NCBI GenBank assembly: GCA_028753945.1
Contig: JAPNXP010000002.1
Coordinates: 1,054,001-1,118,000, forward strand
Direction of reading: 5' to 3'
Source of the DNA: Hexactinellida sp. DTS-2022
Taxonomy: Eukaryota; Porifera; Hexactinellida
DNA: 64,000 nucleotides
Each line of letters begins with the position of its first letter. Position 1 is the first letter of the stretch. A program made the translations under genes and the position numbers. Below are positions 43,939 through 55,200 of this stretch, one piece after another. The notes below the pieces were generated by a model. It saw nothing but the letters and a program-made list of their open reading frames with translations, searched no databases and had not been told where the DNA came from.

Positions 43939-44287
43939 TGTTAGTTAGGCCTGTCCTTGGAAATTGGTTCCCTAAAATTGGTCCGGGGGACCAAAATTCC
44001 ATGGACAAATGGTCCTAGGACCAATATTTCATGGAGTTTTGGTCCCGGTGTAAACGCGTTTTGGGCCCCCTGGGCTTTAAAACGCTAGCGATATAGGGAC
44101 GGGGTTCCTAAAACGCTGGGCGTCCCCAAAGCGCGCTTACACCGCATCAATTTTTCGGGGCACAATTTTCCAGTGACGGGCTTATACATATAAATTTTGG
44201 GTCCCTTTATGGCGAAAAATCACCTAGGCTACAGTACTATTCTAGTTAACACGGTTACTAAATAAACACAAACCTCAGAGGGAACCA

Positions 44288-44382
44288 TAGTTTAGATTTA
44301 GCTTAGAATTAAATTACAAAACTGGACTCTTATTTTCTACTATGATTCGGCAGCATGTATAGCCGTATTATAGTAGGCCATG
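44288..44382 (-). mobile_element. Partial right TIR of element X
   Basis: 'gccgtattatagtaggccat' is the inverse of the X left end at 33,363 and 45,657. Homology stops at about 44,288. Confidence 0.8.
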
Positions 44383-45601
44383 GCTGGTCATAATCTTAAT
44401 TTGGTGCTGAATGATGTTGCAAAGGAAGTTCGCAAGTGTTATCATATCGTGACGCTCGTAGGTAAGATCGGGGCATATGTGAAGAATTCAGCAAAAAGAA
44501 AAGTACATTTCGATCAGATATGAGTTGCGAACTCAGAAGACGGTAAAATTGGCAGCTCAAATGTACGGCCCATTTGCCCAACAAGATGGATTCTAAGATA
44601 CCCGGCAGTAAATGCTATTTTGGAGAATTATGAGGATCTTCTTGACTTCCTAAGCACCTATAGCGACAATGAAAACAAGGCACAAGGATATGTTAGAGAA
44701 CTTCAACGCTTTGAAGTATATTTCGGGGTACGCAATCTACATCGTATCTTTGGTCAAGTCCACCCAGTTCACAATGCAATCCAATCAGAATCAATGTCAC
44801 TGGGGGAGTGTTCAAGTATAATAACTGCACTCACTGCTGCATTGAGAATAGACGGAGAATCCGTGGATATTTTCACTGTATTCATGACTAGCTGCAAGAC
44901 TTCAGCATCAACTATGGGCATTGAATTGCTTGCAGTTCCTCGAGGCCTCGCGAAAAGGGTGAATAGAGGAAATAGGGTTGACTGGGAAATTGATGATGCC
45001 GTTGTTGATAATTATTACCATGGTATTTGGACAAAGATGTATAACTCTCTTGTAGTATCACTGACAAAGCGTTTTCAAGGGAAGGCAATTGACATTGCAC
45101 GGGATTTTCAAGATATTATGTCCAATATTAGTGAGGATTCTAATTATGAATTCCCAAGCATGAACTCACTCATGGAGCTCTACACAACATATCTTAATTG
45201 GAAGTTTTTGAAGTTAGAGATGATGCAATGGGATCGTGTTAGTAAAATATCCAACCCCTACCAAAAACACGACTGATCTGAAGTACCTTCACAAGTGTCT
45301 TTCTGAGAAGTCTGATCATCGTCTCATGTGGCCTAACTTGGTTTTATTCCTTAAGCTCTACCTTCTTTTACCTTGTACGTCATGTTCTTCCGAACGCGGA
45401 TTTAGCTGCCTAAGACGTATAAAAACGTATCTTCGCAGCACAATGTCAGAAGACAGATTGAATGCATGCGCATTATGCAATGTACATAATGAAATATTAG
45501 ACCAATTGGATATTGGCAAAATCACTGACGGATGGATTAATAGGAGTGAGGTCAGGATGAATCGATTTGTGCTAAGTGAAGATAGCTTGAGGAATTATTA
45601 A
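44383..45601 (+). pseudogene. ZMYM-class hAT transposase, C-terminal two thirds
   Basis: Begins mid-protein right after an X terminus: AGHNLNLVLNDVAKEVRK, an in-frame TGA at 44,521, VRPICPTRWILRYPAV, then a long open frame (44,620-45,276) including LLDFLSTYSDNENKAQGY and ELLAVPRGLAKRVNRG. A shift near 45,265 leads to LPCTSCSSERGFSCLRRIKT, the hAT dimerisation block, and ends RFVLSEDSLRNY at 45,601. This gene type (DUF4371/zinc-finger MYM-like hAT) cuts and pastes DNA with 8-bp duplications and could in principle have mobilised the hAT-type elements in this window, though this copy lacks its N-terminus and has a stop and a frameshift. The N-terminal TTF/BED-type finger region is absent. Confidence 0.88.
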
Positions 45602-45656
45602 AATAAGTTAATGACATTAATTTGTTTATGATAATATTAATTGTCTTATATTACAC

Positions 45657-46757
45657 CATGGCCTACTATAATACGGCTATACATGCTGCTGAATTATAGT
45701 AGAAAATAAGAGTCCAGTTTTGTAATTTAATTCTAAGCTAAACTATGCTTCCTATTGGCATAATTTACATTGTGTATGGGGTAATCAACCATTGCGAGTC
45801 CAATGGAACCACTTTTGAGATTCTGAGATTTGTGGTTAAGCTGTTTAGGCACCATTTAACGATGACGGTAACAATTTATGGTAAAATGAAAAAAAATTCA
45901 AATATCATAAATTTCATTTTCTTCTTACTTTCTAATAATTTTATAACACGAATACTAAAATAGGAATTTATTTCATACCCCAAAGGCTACTAAATCACAA
46001 AATGGCGACATTCTAAAAATTTTTAAAATTCTAAAGCAACCACATGCTAAAATACAAGTATTATCCGAATTACAACTTACTATTTTCGTCCATAAAATGT
46101 ATACAATTGCTGGTTTATATATATTCATTCTCATTATATATTCGGAAAATGTATACTAAGTATATTAGCAAATTATTTTCATTTTCTCCTAGTTCTTTAG
46201 ACTCGAATTGTATATTTTGTATATTTGTGATGTCATCGTTAATTGGCGCCTAAACGGCTTAACCACAAATCTCAGAATCTCAAAAGTGGTTCCATTGGAC
46301 TCGCAATGGTTGATTACCCCATACACAATGTAAATTATGCCAATAGGAAGCATAGTTTAGCTTAGAATTAAATTACAAAACTGGACTCTTATTTTCTACT
46401 ATGATTCGGCAGCATGTATAGCAGTGCTCGACAAAATTAAATTTTGATGGTGGCTAATTAAGCCACTACCTCACTTTTTCTGGTGGCTAAAGAATAATCA
46501 ACGGCCGGTTTAACAAACCACTGATGGCTTGACAAACTTCTGATGCCGGTAATAACACTAATTTTAATAACAAATATTGAATGAGCAATATAATCAAGAC
46601 AACATCAAATAATTCCACAATTTATGGTGGATTAGTTAATTTAGTTAAGCCACCAAAGTTATAATTTGGTGGCTTAAGAAAGATTTTTGGTGGCTAACGC
46701 CACCAAACCACCTAATTTGTCGAGCACTGATGTATAGCCGTATTATAGTAGGCCATG
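45657..46757. mobile_element. Long-TIR element X, full copy
   Basis: About 211-bp inverted repeats: CATGGCCTACTATAATACGG at the left and its inverse at the right, extending inward to 'ttaacgatgac' / 'gtcatcgttaa'. The right arm is interrupted by a hAT-type element at 46,422. The 360-bp middle has no coding signal. Target duplication is unclear. Confidence 0.85.
46422..46729. mobile_element. hAT-type element, TSD ATGTATAG, in X
   Basis: CAGTGCTCGACAAAATTAAA ... 'taatttgtcgagcactg' with exact ATGTATAG on both sides (46,414-46,421; 46,730-46,737). Facing 'ggtggctaa' / 'ttagccacc' blocks lie inside. Sister copy: 63,694-63,993, opposite orientation. Confidence 0.95.
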
Positions 46758-47282
46758 ATGTGTTGTATATTTTCATATAATATTTATTCTATTATAAATC
46801 GAGTCAAATTTGCAAAAGTTATTAAGGAAAAGGTTACCGTGTGATGTCATATTCGCAATATTTCGCTTATAACCCAATAGACCCATGTCACTATGACAAA
46901 CTACTCCTATATACCAAATTCCAGTTTTCTAGGTAGTATGGTCTTTCAATCAATTACGGACAAACATCCCACAACAATTGTACTTTTAATATACGTAGAT
47001 AGATGTATAATATAATTGAGGCTTTTTAGGGCTTTTAGCTAATTAGTGAAGCAATTGAAAGAAGTTACGGCTCGAGGGGGGAAAAAAGTTTGAGATTTAC
47101 TGAAGTAAATTATGCGAATTTTTCGTATATTGTAAACCCTATAGCATGTGATATTCACGTTCATTACGGATTAGAAGCCAATAAAGTTATCCCATTCAAA
47201 ACGCTTAGGTATTAGTGTTGTTTATTTTATAATTAAACATTGATCGGCTGCCATATAGAAATAGACCAACTGATTAAAATTA
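46758..47282. other. No recognisable feature
   Basis: AT-rich. A short 'ttcaaaacgcttaggtatta' resembles 18,297-18,315 but nothing else is shared. Confidence 0.35.
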
Positions 47283-47895
47283 TATTAATACGAGTCCTTC
47301 GGTCTCGGTCGCTTTGCGACAGATCGATGCTACGCACCTCAAGTTAACGGCCGCTGTGCGGCCTTACTCCTCACCCTTTCTACCATGGAAACTAGCAAAA
47401 AGGGACGTTATCCCTTTTTAAGATTTCCATAGTTTTAACTTGTTTCTCATATTCTAAATTTATAAATGCGAAATTCGTGTTCAGCCACTTGTTTACCTAT
47501 TAACCTGTTGAAAGCTAACTTCTAGGTTGATTTTGAATTTTCATTAATTGGTTTACTTATTTGTGTCAATAACAACAACAAATATTCATATGATATATTT
47601 ATAAACGCGAAATTCGTGTTCAGCATTCTTGTTTATCTATAATACCCGTTGAAAGCTAACTTCTAGGTTGATTTTGAATTTTCAATAATTTGTTTACCTT
47701 TTGTGTAAACAACAACAAATATTCATATTATAAATATATAAATGCGAAATTCGTACTTGTTTACCTATTATAACATTTGTTTACCAATTATAACATTTGA
47801 CAGTTAGTTTATATCTCATATATTAATGCGGTTTCTATTCCCCCATCACTTTAATACAATCCGGACAAACAAACAAACAAACAAACACACAAACA
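47283..47895. repeat. Relative of the ~1-kb repeat with internal triplication
   Basis: Contains 'gtccttcggtctcggtcgct', 'aacggccgctgtgcggcc', three ~120-bp copies of a 'gcgaaattcgtgttcagc ... cttctaggttgattt' block, and ends in the CAAACAAACAAAC run. Same family as 24,629 and 48,195. Confidence 0.75.
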
Positions 47896-48194
47896 ACAAA
47901 GCAGGGGCAGCACACTCGGTGCGGTATATACGGCAAGTGCCACCCGGGAATATAAATATTCGCTGTTCCAATTTGTATAAAGTGGTGTAGCGTCACCGTA
48001 CCACTTTAAATACTATAAAATCTACCGTCGAACACTGGAAAATAATGTATATACAGTGCCTGAAAAGTAACGACAGAACACAATTAAATGTATATGGCTC
48101 TGAAGGTTTCAGGTTGAAAGGCTGTGTAGGATTGACTGAGGATGCAATTTTCATCAATATTCTTTCAATATCATTTGCAATTCGCAATTAGTTG

Positions 48195-49223
48195 AACTAA
48201 CATAAATTGAAAATACTTAACAGTATAGGAATTGGAAAGTATTTGACTTTGGATATAGTTCAACATTGAATAAATAAGAAATATCTCGATTGGAAAAAAG
48301 GAGGCAATTGTTTAATTGTTTTTCTGTTCTGTCCCGTAATTAATCGGGCCAAAGCGCTCCTTTGGCTTTTTACTTATTTCCTGCTTCCTATATAGATTAC
48401 TACTCCTAATCCTAATCAACCAACATATCAGAATGTACAAAATACACCATTTCACGGCGGGGTATGTACATTTCGGTTTTCAGTTTGATTAGATATTCTT
48501 TTTGACTGTATCCTATTACTAGGTTAATGACTTGTGGATTTAATATTAGAAATACATTCTATAAAATGTGTGTCGAAACCGTTAATATTTTCGAGTTTAT
48601 ACAGATAGAGGCCTTAGGTCTCGATCGCTTTGTCCCAGATCGGTGCTACGCACCTCAAAATAACGGCCGCTATGCAGCCTTGCTTCTCAACCTTTCTACC
48701 ATTTTCCATAGTTTTAACTTGTTTATCAATAATACCCGTTGAAAGCTAAATTCTAGATCAATTTTGCATTTTCATTAATCTTTTTACATATTTGTGTAAA
48801 ACAACAACAACAAATATTCAAATAGAAATTTTTAAACGAGAAATTCGTGTTCAGCATACTTGTTTACTTATAATACTTGTTGAAAGCTAACTTCTAGGTT
48901 CATTTTAAATTATCATTTATTTGTTTATATTAATAATAATAATTTAATTATATTATAATAATAATAATAATAATAATAATAATCTATTCCCCCATCACTT
49001 TAATACAATCCGGACAAACAAACAAACAAACACACAAACACACTACAATCGAGATTTAGATGTGTGAACGATTTAATTCCAAATTGCAATATCATCGACT
49101 TTCTGCATAGTGGTGGGAAACCTCTTACATATAACATTGGATAGACATTATATTCCCTTTTGAAAAGGGTTTTAAAATCCCTTAGAATGCCATTATGAAT
49201 GCTTTTTGTTATGATATTCCGAT
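48195..49223. repeat. ~1-kb direct repeat, copy 2
   Basis: Matches 24,629-25,585, plus an extra GC-rich palindromic segment (about 48,620-48,685, 'aacggccgctatgcagcc'). A (TAA)n run at 48,945-48,985 and the CAAACAAACAAAC run near 49,016 follow. Confidence 0.85.
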
Positions 49224-49430
49224 CAGGGGCCTTATTAACTAAAATTCTAAGAATTATTATTTACTTAATTCGAAGTTTATTTCTAAGAATAATTCTAAGA
49301 ATTCATGTAATATTATTAGTCTTCATTAAGAATTCTTTACTTGGCTATATTTAACGGATTCTAAGATTAATTCCTAGAATTGACCAATTCTAAGAATAAT
49401 TCTTAGAATTGGTAAATTCTACTTGATTTA
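49224..49430. repeat. Cluster of TTCTAAGAATTATT palindromes
   Basis: AATTCTAAGAATT-type words occur at least six times in both orientations. The start 'ggggccttattaacta' resembles the Harbinger TIR at 37,917, so this may be a degraded Harbinger-type miniature element. No right end is recognised. Confidence 0.5.
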
Positions 49431-49709
49431 TTCTTCATATTGATTGTAATAAAAAAAATTCCAACAAGTCATTCGACTCTAATCACTTTTCGAGAAATTT
49501 ATGCGCATAATATAAAATTAAATCTTATACTTGATGTATATCATAATGAAAAGAAATAATTGCCTCATCCAATCCAAAAGATATTCATTGCATTTCTCAT
49601 TTGTGTATTATTGTATAAACTCATGGCCTCGCTTTTTGTTCTTTTGGAGATGGAAATAGGCAGTTTACGACGCCAGATAATATTTTGTGACAGGTTCAAA
49701 CGGGAAACT

Positions 49710-50053
49710 GTAATAAGTCCGAATGGATTAAGTCAGATTGGAATAAGCCCGACCAATTTCCATAGCTGGGTTAAGTCCAACTGGAATAAGTCCGACCAAA
49801 CTCCTAATCTGGATTAAGTCCGAATGGAATAAGTCCGACCAAATTCCATAGCTGGGTTAAGTCCGACTGGAATAAGCCCGACCAAATTCCATAGCTGGGT
49901 TAAGTCCGACTGGAATAAGTCCGACCAAACTCCATATCTGGATTAAGTCCGAATGGAATAAGTCCGACCAAATTCCATAGCTGGGTTAAGTCCGACTGCG
50001 ATAAGTCAGACCAAACTCCATAGTTGGGTTAAGTCCGACCAATTCCATAGCTG
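49710..50053 (+). repeat. ~45-bp minisatellite
   Basis: About 7.5 copies of a unit reading 'gggttaagtccgactggaat' then 'aagtccgaccaaattccata'. Each unit itself contains two diverged TAAGTCCGA halves. Confidence 0.95.
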
Positions 50054-50055
50054 AA

Positions 50056-50692
50056 ATGCGTAGGTATAGCCTATACTCGGTACAATTAAATTCAATCAAA
50101 TATAATGCTTTATTTAGTTAATTAATCTCTATACTTTTAGTTTGAAGAATATTATTGACGAAATGTAATGTGCCTAGAAATTTATTATTTTGTGATTGTA
50201 TTATGAAATATCTAATGCAATAACATAGTGGCCCAGAATATTGTTTTATGACTGAGGGGAAAAGGACCCCCTAAACAGACAAGACAAATTTTATATAGCA
50301 TATAAAAGTAAATGTAGTAGTTTATCCCTCGCGAAGTATCTAATAATAAACACCCATGATGATTTTATAAAAATGAAAACGCTCATGTCCTAGGGCAATA
50401 AGCGAGACGCGTTTGGCCTGCAACGCTATATAGGATTAAAGTAAATAAAATAAAATATATCAATTTGTTCAGAAGTAATTAAATTAACTGTGGATAATAT
50501 TGCCGAAACAATTAACTAATTATACTGTATAAATAAATAATTGCTAATTTATGCATATTTAATAACGAATGTCATTGATCTCGAAACTGGTTTAAGATAG
50601 AAACTAACCTCCAATTTATCAATCGTTCGTTTGGCTCGTGACCACTTGCTAAATATATCTAAACACCTTGAGGCGTTAATTAATGACATAGC
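50056..50692. other. No gene seen
   Basis: AT-rich. From about 50,470 the 'gtggataatattgc' and 'aataacgaatgtcattgatc' text resembles the sequence upstream of hairpin copy 1. Confidence 0.4.
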
Positions 50693-50945
50693 GAAAAAAA
50701 TCCAAAATTGCAACTGTGCAGACAACATTTTCCTTGGAGGCACTATAAATTAACCAACCACCAAAAGCTAGTGCCTCCAAGGAACAAGCAGCCGGCACAG
50801 CTGCAATTTTGGATTTTTTTTCTTTCTCCGTAGACGGTGCCTTTGGGCACACCTTTGTACATTGAGGGCTTATATTTGGCTTGTAGGTGCGGAGTGACCG
50901 TCTAATTGGCACCTGGGGTTACGATTTTTTATAATTAACATTTCG
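50693..50945. repeat. Hairpin repeat, copy 11, with type B flank
   Basis: The hairpin 50,693-50,820 (loop 'aaattaaccaaccaccaaaa') is followed by 'ctccgtagacggtgcctttg' and 'gcacctggggttacgatttt' as in type B units. This is a dispersed single unit. Confidence 0.85.
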
Positions 50946-50971
50946 ATCTCAGAAGGTGGCAAAACTTTTAA

Positions 50972-51500
50972 CTAATGAAATTCAAGGGTTGTCCCAGTAT
51001 GGATTATCGAGTGGTATTCAGTTAGTATAAGCGTGACCTTCGATATAAAAGGCCTGAGTGCTGATTTGAACCATGGATTACTTAAAGTGCATTGAAAAAT
51101 GGAGAATAGATCTTTATTCCAATAATTAGCAATGATAGAGCTGAAAAGTGTATTATAACTATATAGGAATATGGTATCCAGGTATACATAGCACCCTTCA
51201 GAATTGTGATATGTCATAATCTGATGACGTTATGGTAATTTTGGTTGCGAATTATCTTGTTTTTCTAGCATACTTTTAACATAGTTAAACGCGTTATAAA
51301 TGTTCAAAATTGGATATACCCAGAAGTAGTAGAATAAAATATATCGAAATTATAAATGGAATGTTACACATTCCTCGGTTGCCATGGAAAATGTATATTT
51401 CCTAAAATGTGCCATAACTCAAAAACTATGAATGTTATGTAAACTATTCTGGTACAGATCTGTCCGGAATAGGTAACTTCCTATTCATCGATAATACATT
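50972..51500 (-). repeat. ~0.5-kb repeat, inverse of 22.9-23.4 kb, with a shared ORF
   Basis: The minus-strand frame (start 51,217) YVYLDTIFLYSYNTLFSSII, SIFQCTLSNPWFKSALRP and VTLILTEYHSIIHTGTTLEF is 81 codons, ending at 50,972. The first ~50 codons are shared with the copy at 23,251; here the frame continues differently. It may be a fragment of a captured coding exon inside the repeat. No family is recognised. Confidence 0.6.
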
Positions 51501-51576
51501 TTATATGCCTAACTTCAATAATATTTGAGATAGTGAGTCATTACCTAATAATGAATTAAGTGTTAATTATCTCATT

Positions 51577-52286
51577 ATTTCAAAAGTTATGAATCCCCAT
51601 CATTTTAATATTATCCGAACAAACAAACAACAATCGAGTTTTAGTAAGATAAGACGCTTCGCGGCATTAACGTCCTCAAAAAAACAGTAATATTAATAAT
51701 AAGTAAGTTAACATGTGGCTAGTAAATTATACACTACTATCTTGACGCAGAATAAAATTCATTCTGGTTGTGATTCGTTAATCTATTATGTAAATAAGAA
51801 AAATAAATTTCGTGTAGTACATTCGTATATGCGAAATTCGTTTTCAGGTACAGCATAATTGTTTGTCTATTATATAAATCAATTGGAATTTTGTCTAAAT
51901 CTCAAAGAAAGATGCGATTAAACTAAAATTAATACAATCAGGACAATCAAATAAACAACAATCGAGTTTTAATTATATAGATACATCCCAATCGTCAATT
52001 TAGCTGTTATACCTGGATCATATTTGGGAATGTACTATATTACCACATCAACATAGTTAGCAATGGGATGATGAGTAGTAGAGAAGTAATAAACTGAAGT
52101 AAAGAACGGGTGAATTCTGTTCTTGAAGTTTTACTAAATTATGATATGATTGAGCTTATGTTTTGAAACTTATCATCCTTGATTTTGGAGCATTCAACTA
52201 AGATATCTTCTTATAGATGAATAAGGGATAGCGATCGAACATCTAAATTGTCCCAATAGCCAATAGGGACTACCATTCGTTTAGAT
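51577..52286. repeat. Two Helitron-like 5' ends (minus strand), otherwise empty
   Basis: Near 51,600-51,650 and 51,935-51,975 the minus strand reads like TAAAACTCGATTGTTGTTTG, the poly-TTTG start of Helitron-type elements. Nothing else is recognised. Confidence 0.45.
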
Positions 52287-52944
52287 CAGGGATGGGCAAA
52301 AATGTTCTGTCTCGGCCTCGGGCCGCTTTAAAATTTTAGTTTAACTTAGCGGGCCACAAAAATTTGAGGGTATATTCTGCTACTATTATACATTTTAAGT
52401 CTAGTATTTAAACTTTGAAGTTGATTTTTTATCTTAGTTTCTCAGTTTATTATAAAAGCACTAACTACCTAACACTCAGATCTTAATTAACTTTTATTAA
52501 TATAATGAAAAATATATCGACCCAACTTTAGCGGAAGCAAGACCATTCATCACGAACATATCATTACAATCAATTAATCGTAGTTGACAATTGATTATCA
52601 ACTATTCATCAGTGAATCATCACTAACTATTCATTGTAGTAGGCGACAATAGATTATCAAATATTCATCATTAACTATTCATTGTAGTAGGCGACAATAG
52701 ATTATCAACTATTCATTGTAGTAGGTGACAATATATGACAAATTTAGCATGTCTGAACACTAAGGATAAACCATGTACCGAAATTGTTGTCTTTCATGTG
52801 ATGCGTGAGTGGTGAACGCATCAGCTAGGAGGGATTTATTCTAAAAGTGCTATGTAAAGTTCAGCGGACGCATTCAGTATAATTTGATACAACTCTCGCG
52901 GGCCGCAGAAATTTATCCAGCGGGCCGCACTTTGCCCACTTGTG
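52287..52944. mobile_element. hAT-type element, TSD GTTTAGAT
   Basis: CAGGGATGGGCAAA ... 'tttgcccacttgtg' with GCGGGCC blocks just inside each end and exact GTTTAGAT on both sides (52,279-52,286; 52,945-52,952). A ~56-bp block ('tattcattgtagtaggcgac') is repeated three times at about 52,600-52,735. Confidence 0.92.
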
Positions 52945-53091
52945 GTTTAGATGATCGTCTGCTGACAGATGGTCTCTTTCCATAAGGGCAGTTAGCGTAG
53001 TTTACTTTTCAGCCAAAACAAGAATTCTGATTTCTTACTCTATAGTCTATATTAAAGAAGCACTCAAATACGTAAGAGTACAGTGTCTAGA

Positions 53092-53442
53092 TGTATACGT
53101 CGAAAGATTAATTCACATGGAAAATAATACCCTTCATAAGGAATTCGTGAAGATGAAACAAGACTTGTAATTCTCCATCAGGTGTATGAATCGTATTTCT
53201 GGTATGGTTGATACAAGTTCTTCTCGTCCAGAGCAACTGCGAGAGTACATAAGCACACTTTTAAATAAATCATCTGAAAAGCTTGTTGTGGTGACAATTT
53301 GAGTGAGGGAGATTCAAATATATTGGGCCAACCGCCAAAACCAAAACAAAGCAGAGATTATCGTGGTTTACGCAGTAAATTTTACTCCAGTGTCAATAGG
53401 GAGGACGTTGAGTTGGCTAAAGTATATCCTCAATCACTTTAA
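53092..53442 (+). pseudogene. Unidentified coding fragment
   Basis: After an AG acceptor-like site the frame reads CLDVYVERLIHMENNTLHKE, one TAA at about 53,169, ISGMVDTSSSRPEQLREYIS and LLNKSSEK. It then shifts near 53,285 to DNLSEGDSNILGQPPKPKQS and VNREDVELAKVYPQSL with a stop at 53,442. The polar, well-mixed composition suggests real protein sequence, perhaps the C-terminus of a host or transposon gene. No domain is recognised. Confidence 0.35.
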
Positions 53443-53652
53443 GGTGTGAAATGCGACTAATATAGTTGATTCTGTAATGATCTTGCGCTCCAATATGTAA
53501 ACTCTATTTTTTAACATTTATGCAATCTAGGGTAATATAAATAATTAACATTGTGTAATTCGGGATAAAACAAACCACTTGAAGTCAGAAGGAGTGAATC
53601 TTTTCTTAGCAGTATATTTCAATTATATCCGCTTTAAACTCATATTATTATG

Positions 53653-53811
53653 CAGTGGAATTACTATATTAGCAACTCGCATTTTGCATGTTAAATGTGG
53701 TTGCTAATAGACGAAGTTGCTATTAGATGAACAGAAATAACATTAAAAGCTCGCTTGGGAATTTAAATTAGTTGCTAATAAAACAATGTTGCTAATAAAG
53801 CAATTCCACTG
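53653..53811. mobile_element. Tigger-like miniature element
   Basis: CAGTGGAATTACTATATTAG and 'ttgctaataaagcaattccactg' are inverted ends. The right edge is followed by TA; the left is preceded by TG, probably a mutated TA. 'gttgctaata' repeats inside. Confidence 0.8.
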
Positions 53812-53949
53812 TAATATCATTCGCTTTAGTGCAACTGGAAAAGCAATGTGACGTGATAATTGAGATTGAAGAAGATCGTCGATTTAGATCGAAATGATGT
53901 GAACTTTGGGCAGTACAACCAATAAACATATACAATTAAAACACAAACC

Positions 53950-54204
53950 ATTATGTGTGTACGTATTTGTCTGTATGTTCCGAGTTGATTGAAAGTTGAT
54001 CTGAGTTGATTGATAAAAATTATAGTACAATAATTATGCGGACATGTTGGTCACACCAGATTGCCAATATTCTTACACATTACTGCATGATGACGTAATC
54101 ATTAAAATTTCATTATTAAATTTGACTATTTTAGGCCTATTACGCTTTATTAATTCAATGTTGTGTTCTGTCGCGAAGCGACGTAGCAAGCGAAGCTCGC
54201 TAGT
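53950..54204 (+). mobile_element. Non-autonomous Helitron, second copy
   Basis: Shares 'tgtatgttccgagttgattg', 'tgatgacgtaatcattaaaa' and the 'gcgaagcgacgtagcaagcg' ... CTAGT terminus with 19,301-19,781, but it is shorter. The 5' end is degraded. Confidence 0.75.
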
Positions 54205-54724
54205 AATTTGATAATTGACAATTACAAACACTTAATCGGATGTAATTAAGAAATTGGTAACAAAGAACAGGAAAAAGCTTACAGGAAAAAGCTAAATTGA
54301 GAGAACTATTATATAATTTAGAAAGAGGAGGGTGATATTTGTAGAATACATACAAAGAAGTTTCTGAAGAGATGTCAAGCTTAAATATAAAAAGGATTTA
54401 CAAGACTAGGTAAGATGAGAACTATTTTATAAAGTAATTAGGAGGTAAATTAAGAAACACGTTAGAGAATACAGAATATGTCAAGCAGTGGAGCCGAGCT
54501 AGCACCGCCACTGGTGGCAAGTAATGTCAAATAACTGCTGCAATAACGGCACATCAGTAGTTCAGTACCCATGTAGAATTTATCCTAATACTTACTTTAA
54601 TCATAAAGGTACCAACTAAACGCTAGTCAATTAATTTTTTGACAATCCTAATAAATTGTCTACAACCTTGCGTGATAGAGTGTCTGGTAGAAGGCAGGGT
54701 AGAAATAGTACCTAAGTTGTTTAT
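54205..54724. other. Mostly empty; weak coding-like text
   Basis: One frame near 54,280-54,480 reads AKLRELLYNLERGG and NTYKEVSEEMSSLNIKRIYK with several stops; it could be a very old coding relic. A 28-bp palindrome 'cagtggagccgagctagc..' at about 54,487 looks like two abutting hAT-type termini without an interior. Confidence 0.3.
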
Positions 54725-55200
54725 AATACGTCTTTTATTGGTCACTTATTACGTATAATGTAATACGTATTATACGTATACCTTACTTATAATATCGAGC
54801 TCATGGAATTTGCTTTGAACAACTTTTGGTTTAATTGTTATTTTTTTATTGTTAATTGACTCGTAATATAGTTTGTATTGTACAAATATGATTATTTGCT
54901 AGATGTTGTATTTACAACAAGAATTAGAAATATTCTATTCAATTTACTACGAAAACATCCCCGGTTGATCATAGATTTAACGTATAATACGTACTGGCAG
55001 GGCCGAAGCCACCAATTAAAAGTGGTCCGGTTAGACCGGGCTGGATACAGTACCAACAGGACCAAGTGGTCAGGTTAACCTGTCCAACATGACCAAGTGG
55101 TGCCAAAAGTGGTCAGGTTGAAACCTGACCAACCGGACCAGTGGCTACGGCCCTGACTGGTGGATAGCGTATTCGTATAATACGTATTATACGTTTATAC
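54725..55200. repeat. TACGTATTATACGT palindromes around a miniature element
   Basis: AATACGTATTATACGTAT at about 54,760-54,780 and 55,167-55,192, and 'cgtataatacgtactgg' at 54,981. The same word lies on both sides of the element at 54,998. Confidence 0.6.
54998..55155. mobile_element. hAT-type miniature element
   Basis: CAGGGCCGAAGCCACC ... 'ccagtggctacggccctg' inverted ends. 'gtggtcaggtt' repeats inside. An 8-bp duplication is not exact (ACTGG shared). Confidence 0.75.

Larger units (their letters stand above)
43299..44175. mobile_element. TIR element carrying a PHD finger
   Basis: CACTGGAAAATTG and the inverse CAATTTTCCAGTG close an 877-bp unit. Both flanks of the interior hold facing 'aacgctagcgatataggga' and 'ggtcccggtgtaa.cgcgttt' blocks. 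One insertion (43,311-43,426) splits the left TIR. No duplication is evident at the ends. Confidence 0.65.

Noticed and set aside
43594-44008. Minus-strand frames of 87 and 110 codons opposite the PHD finger
   Set aside because: The plus strand shows all eight PHD ligands. The minus frames consist of GAAAGTGAAA-repeat translation and antisense text.
49710-50053. CRISPR-like regular repeat array
   Set aside because: There are no unique spacers: the whole 45-bp unit repeats. The surroundings are eukaryotic transposon sequence.
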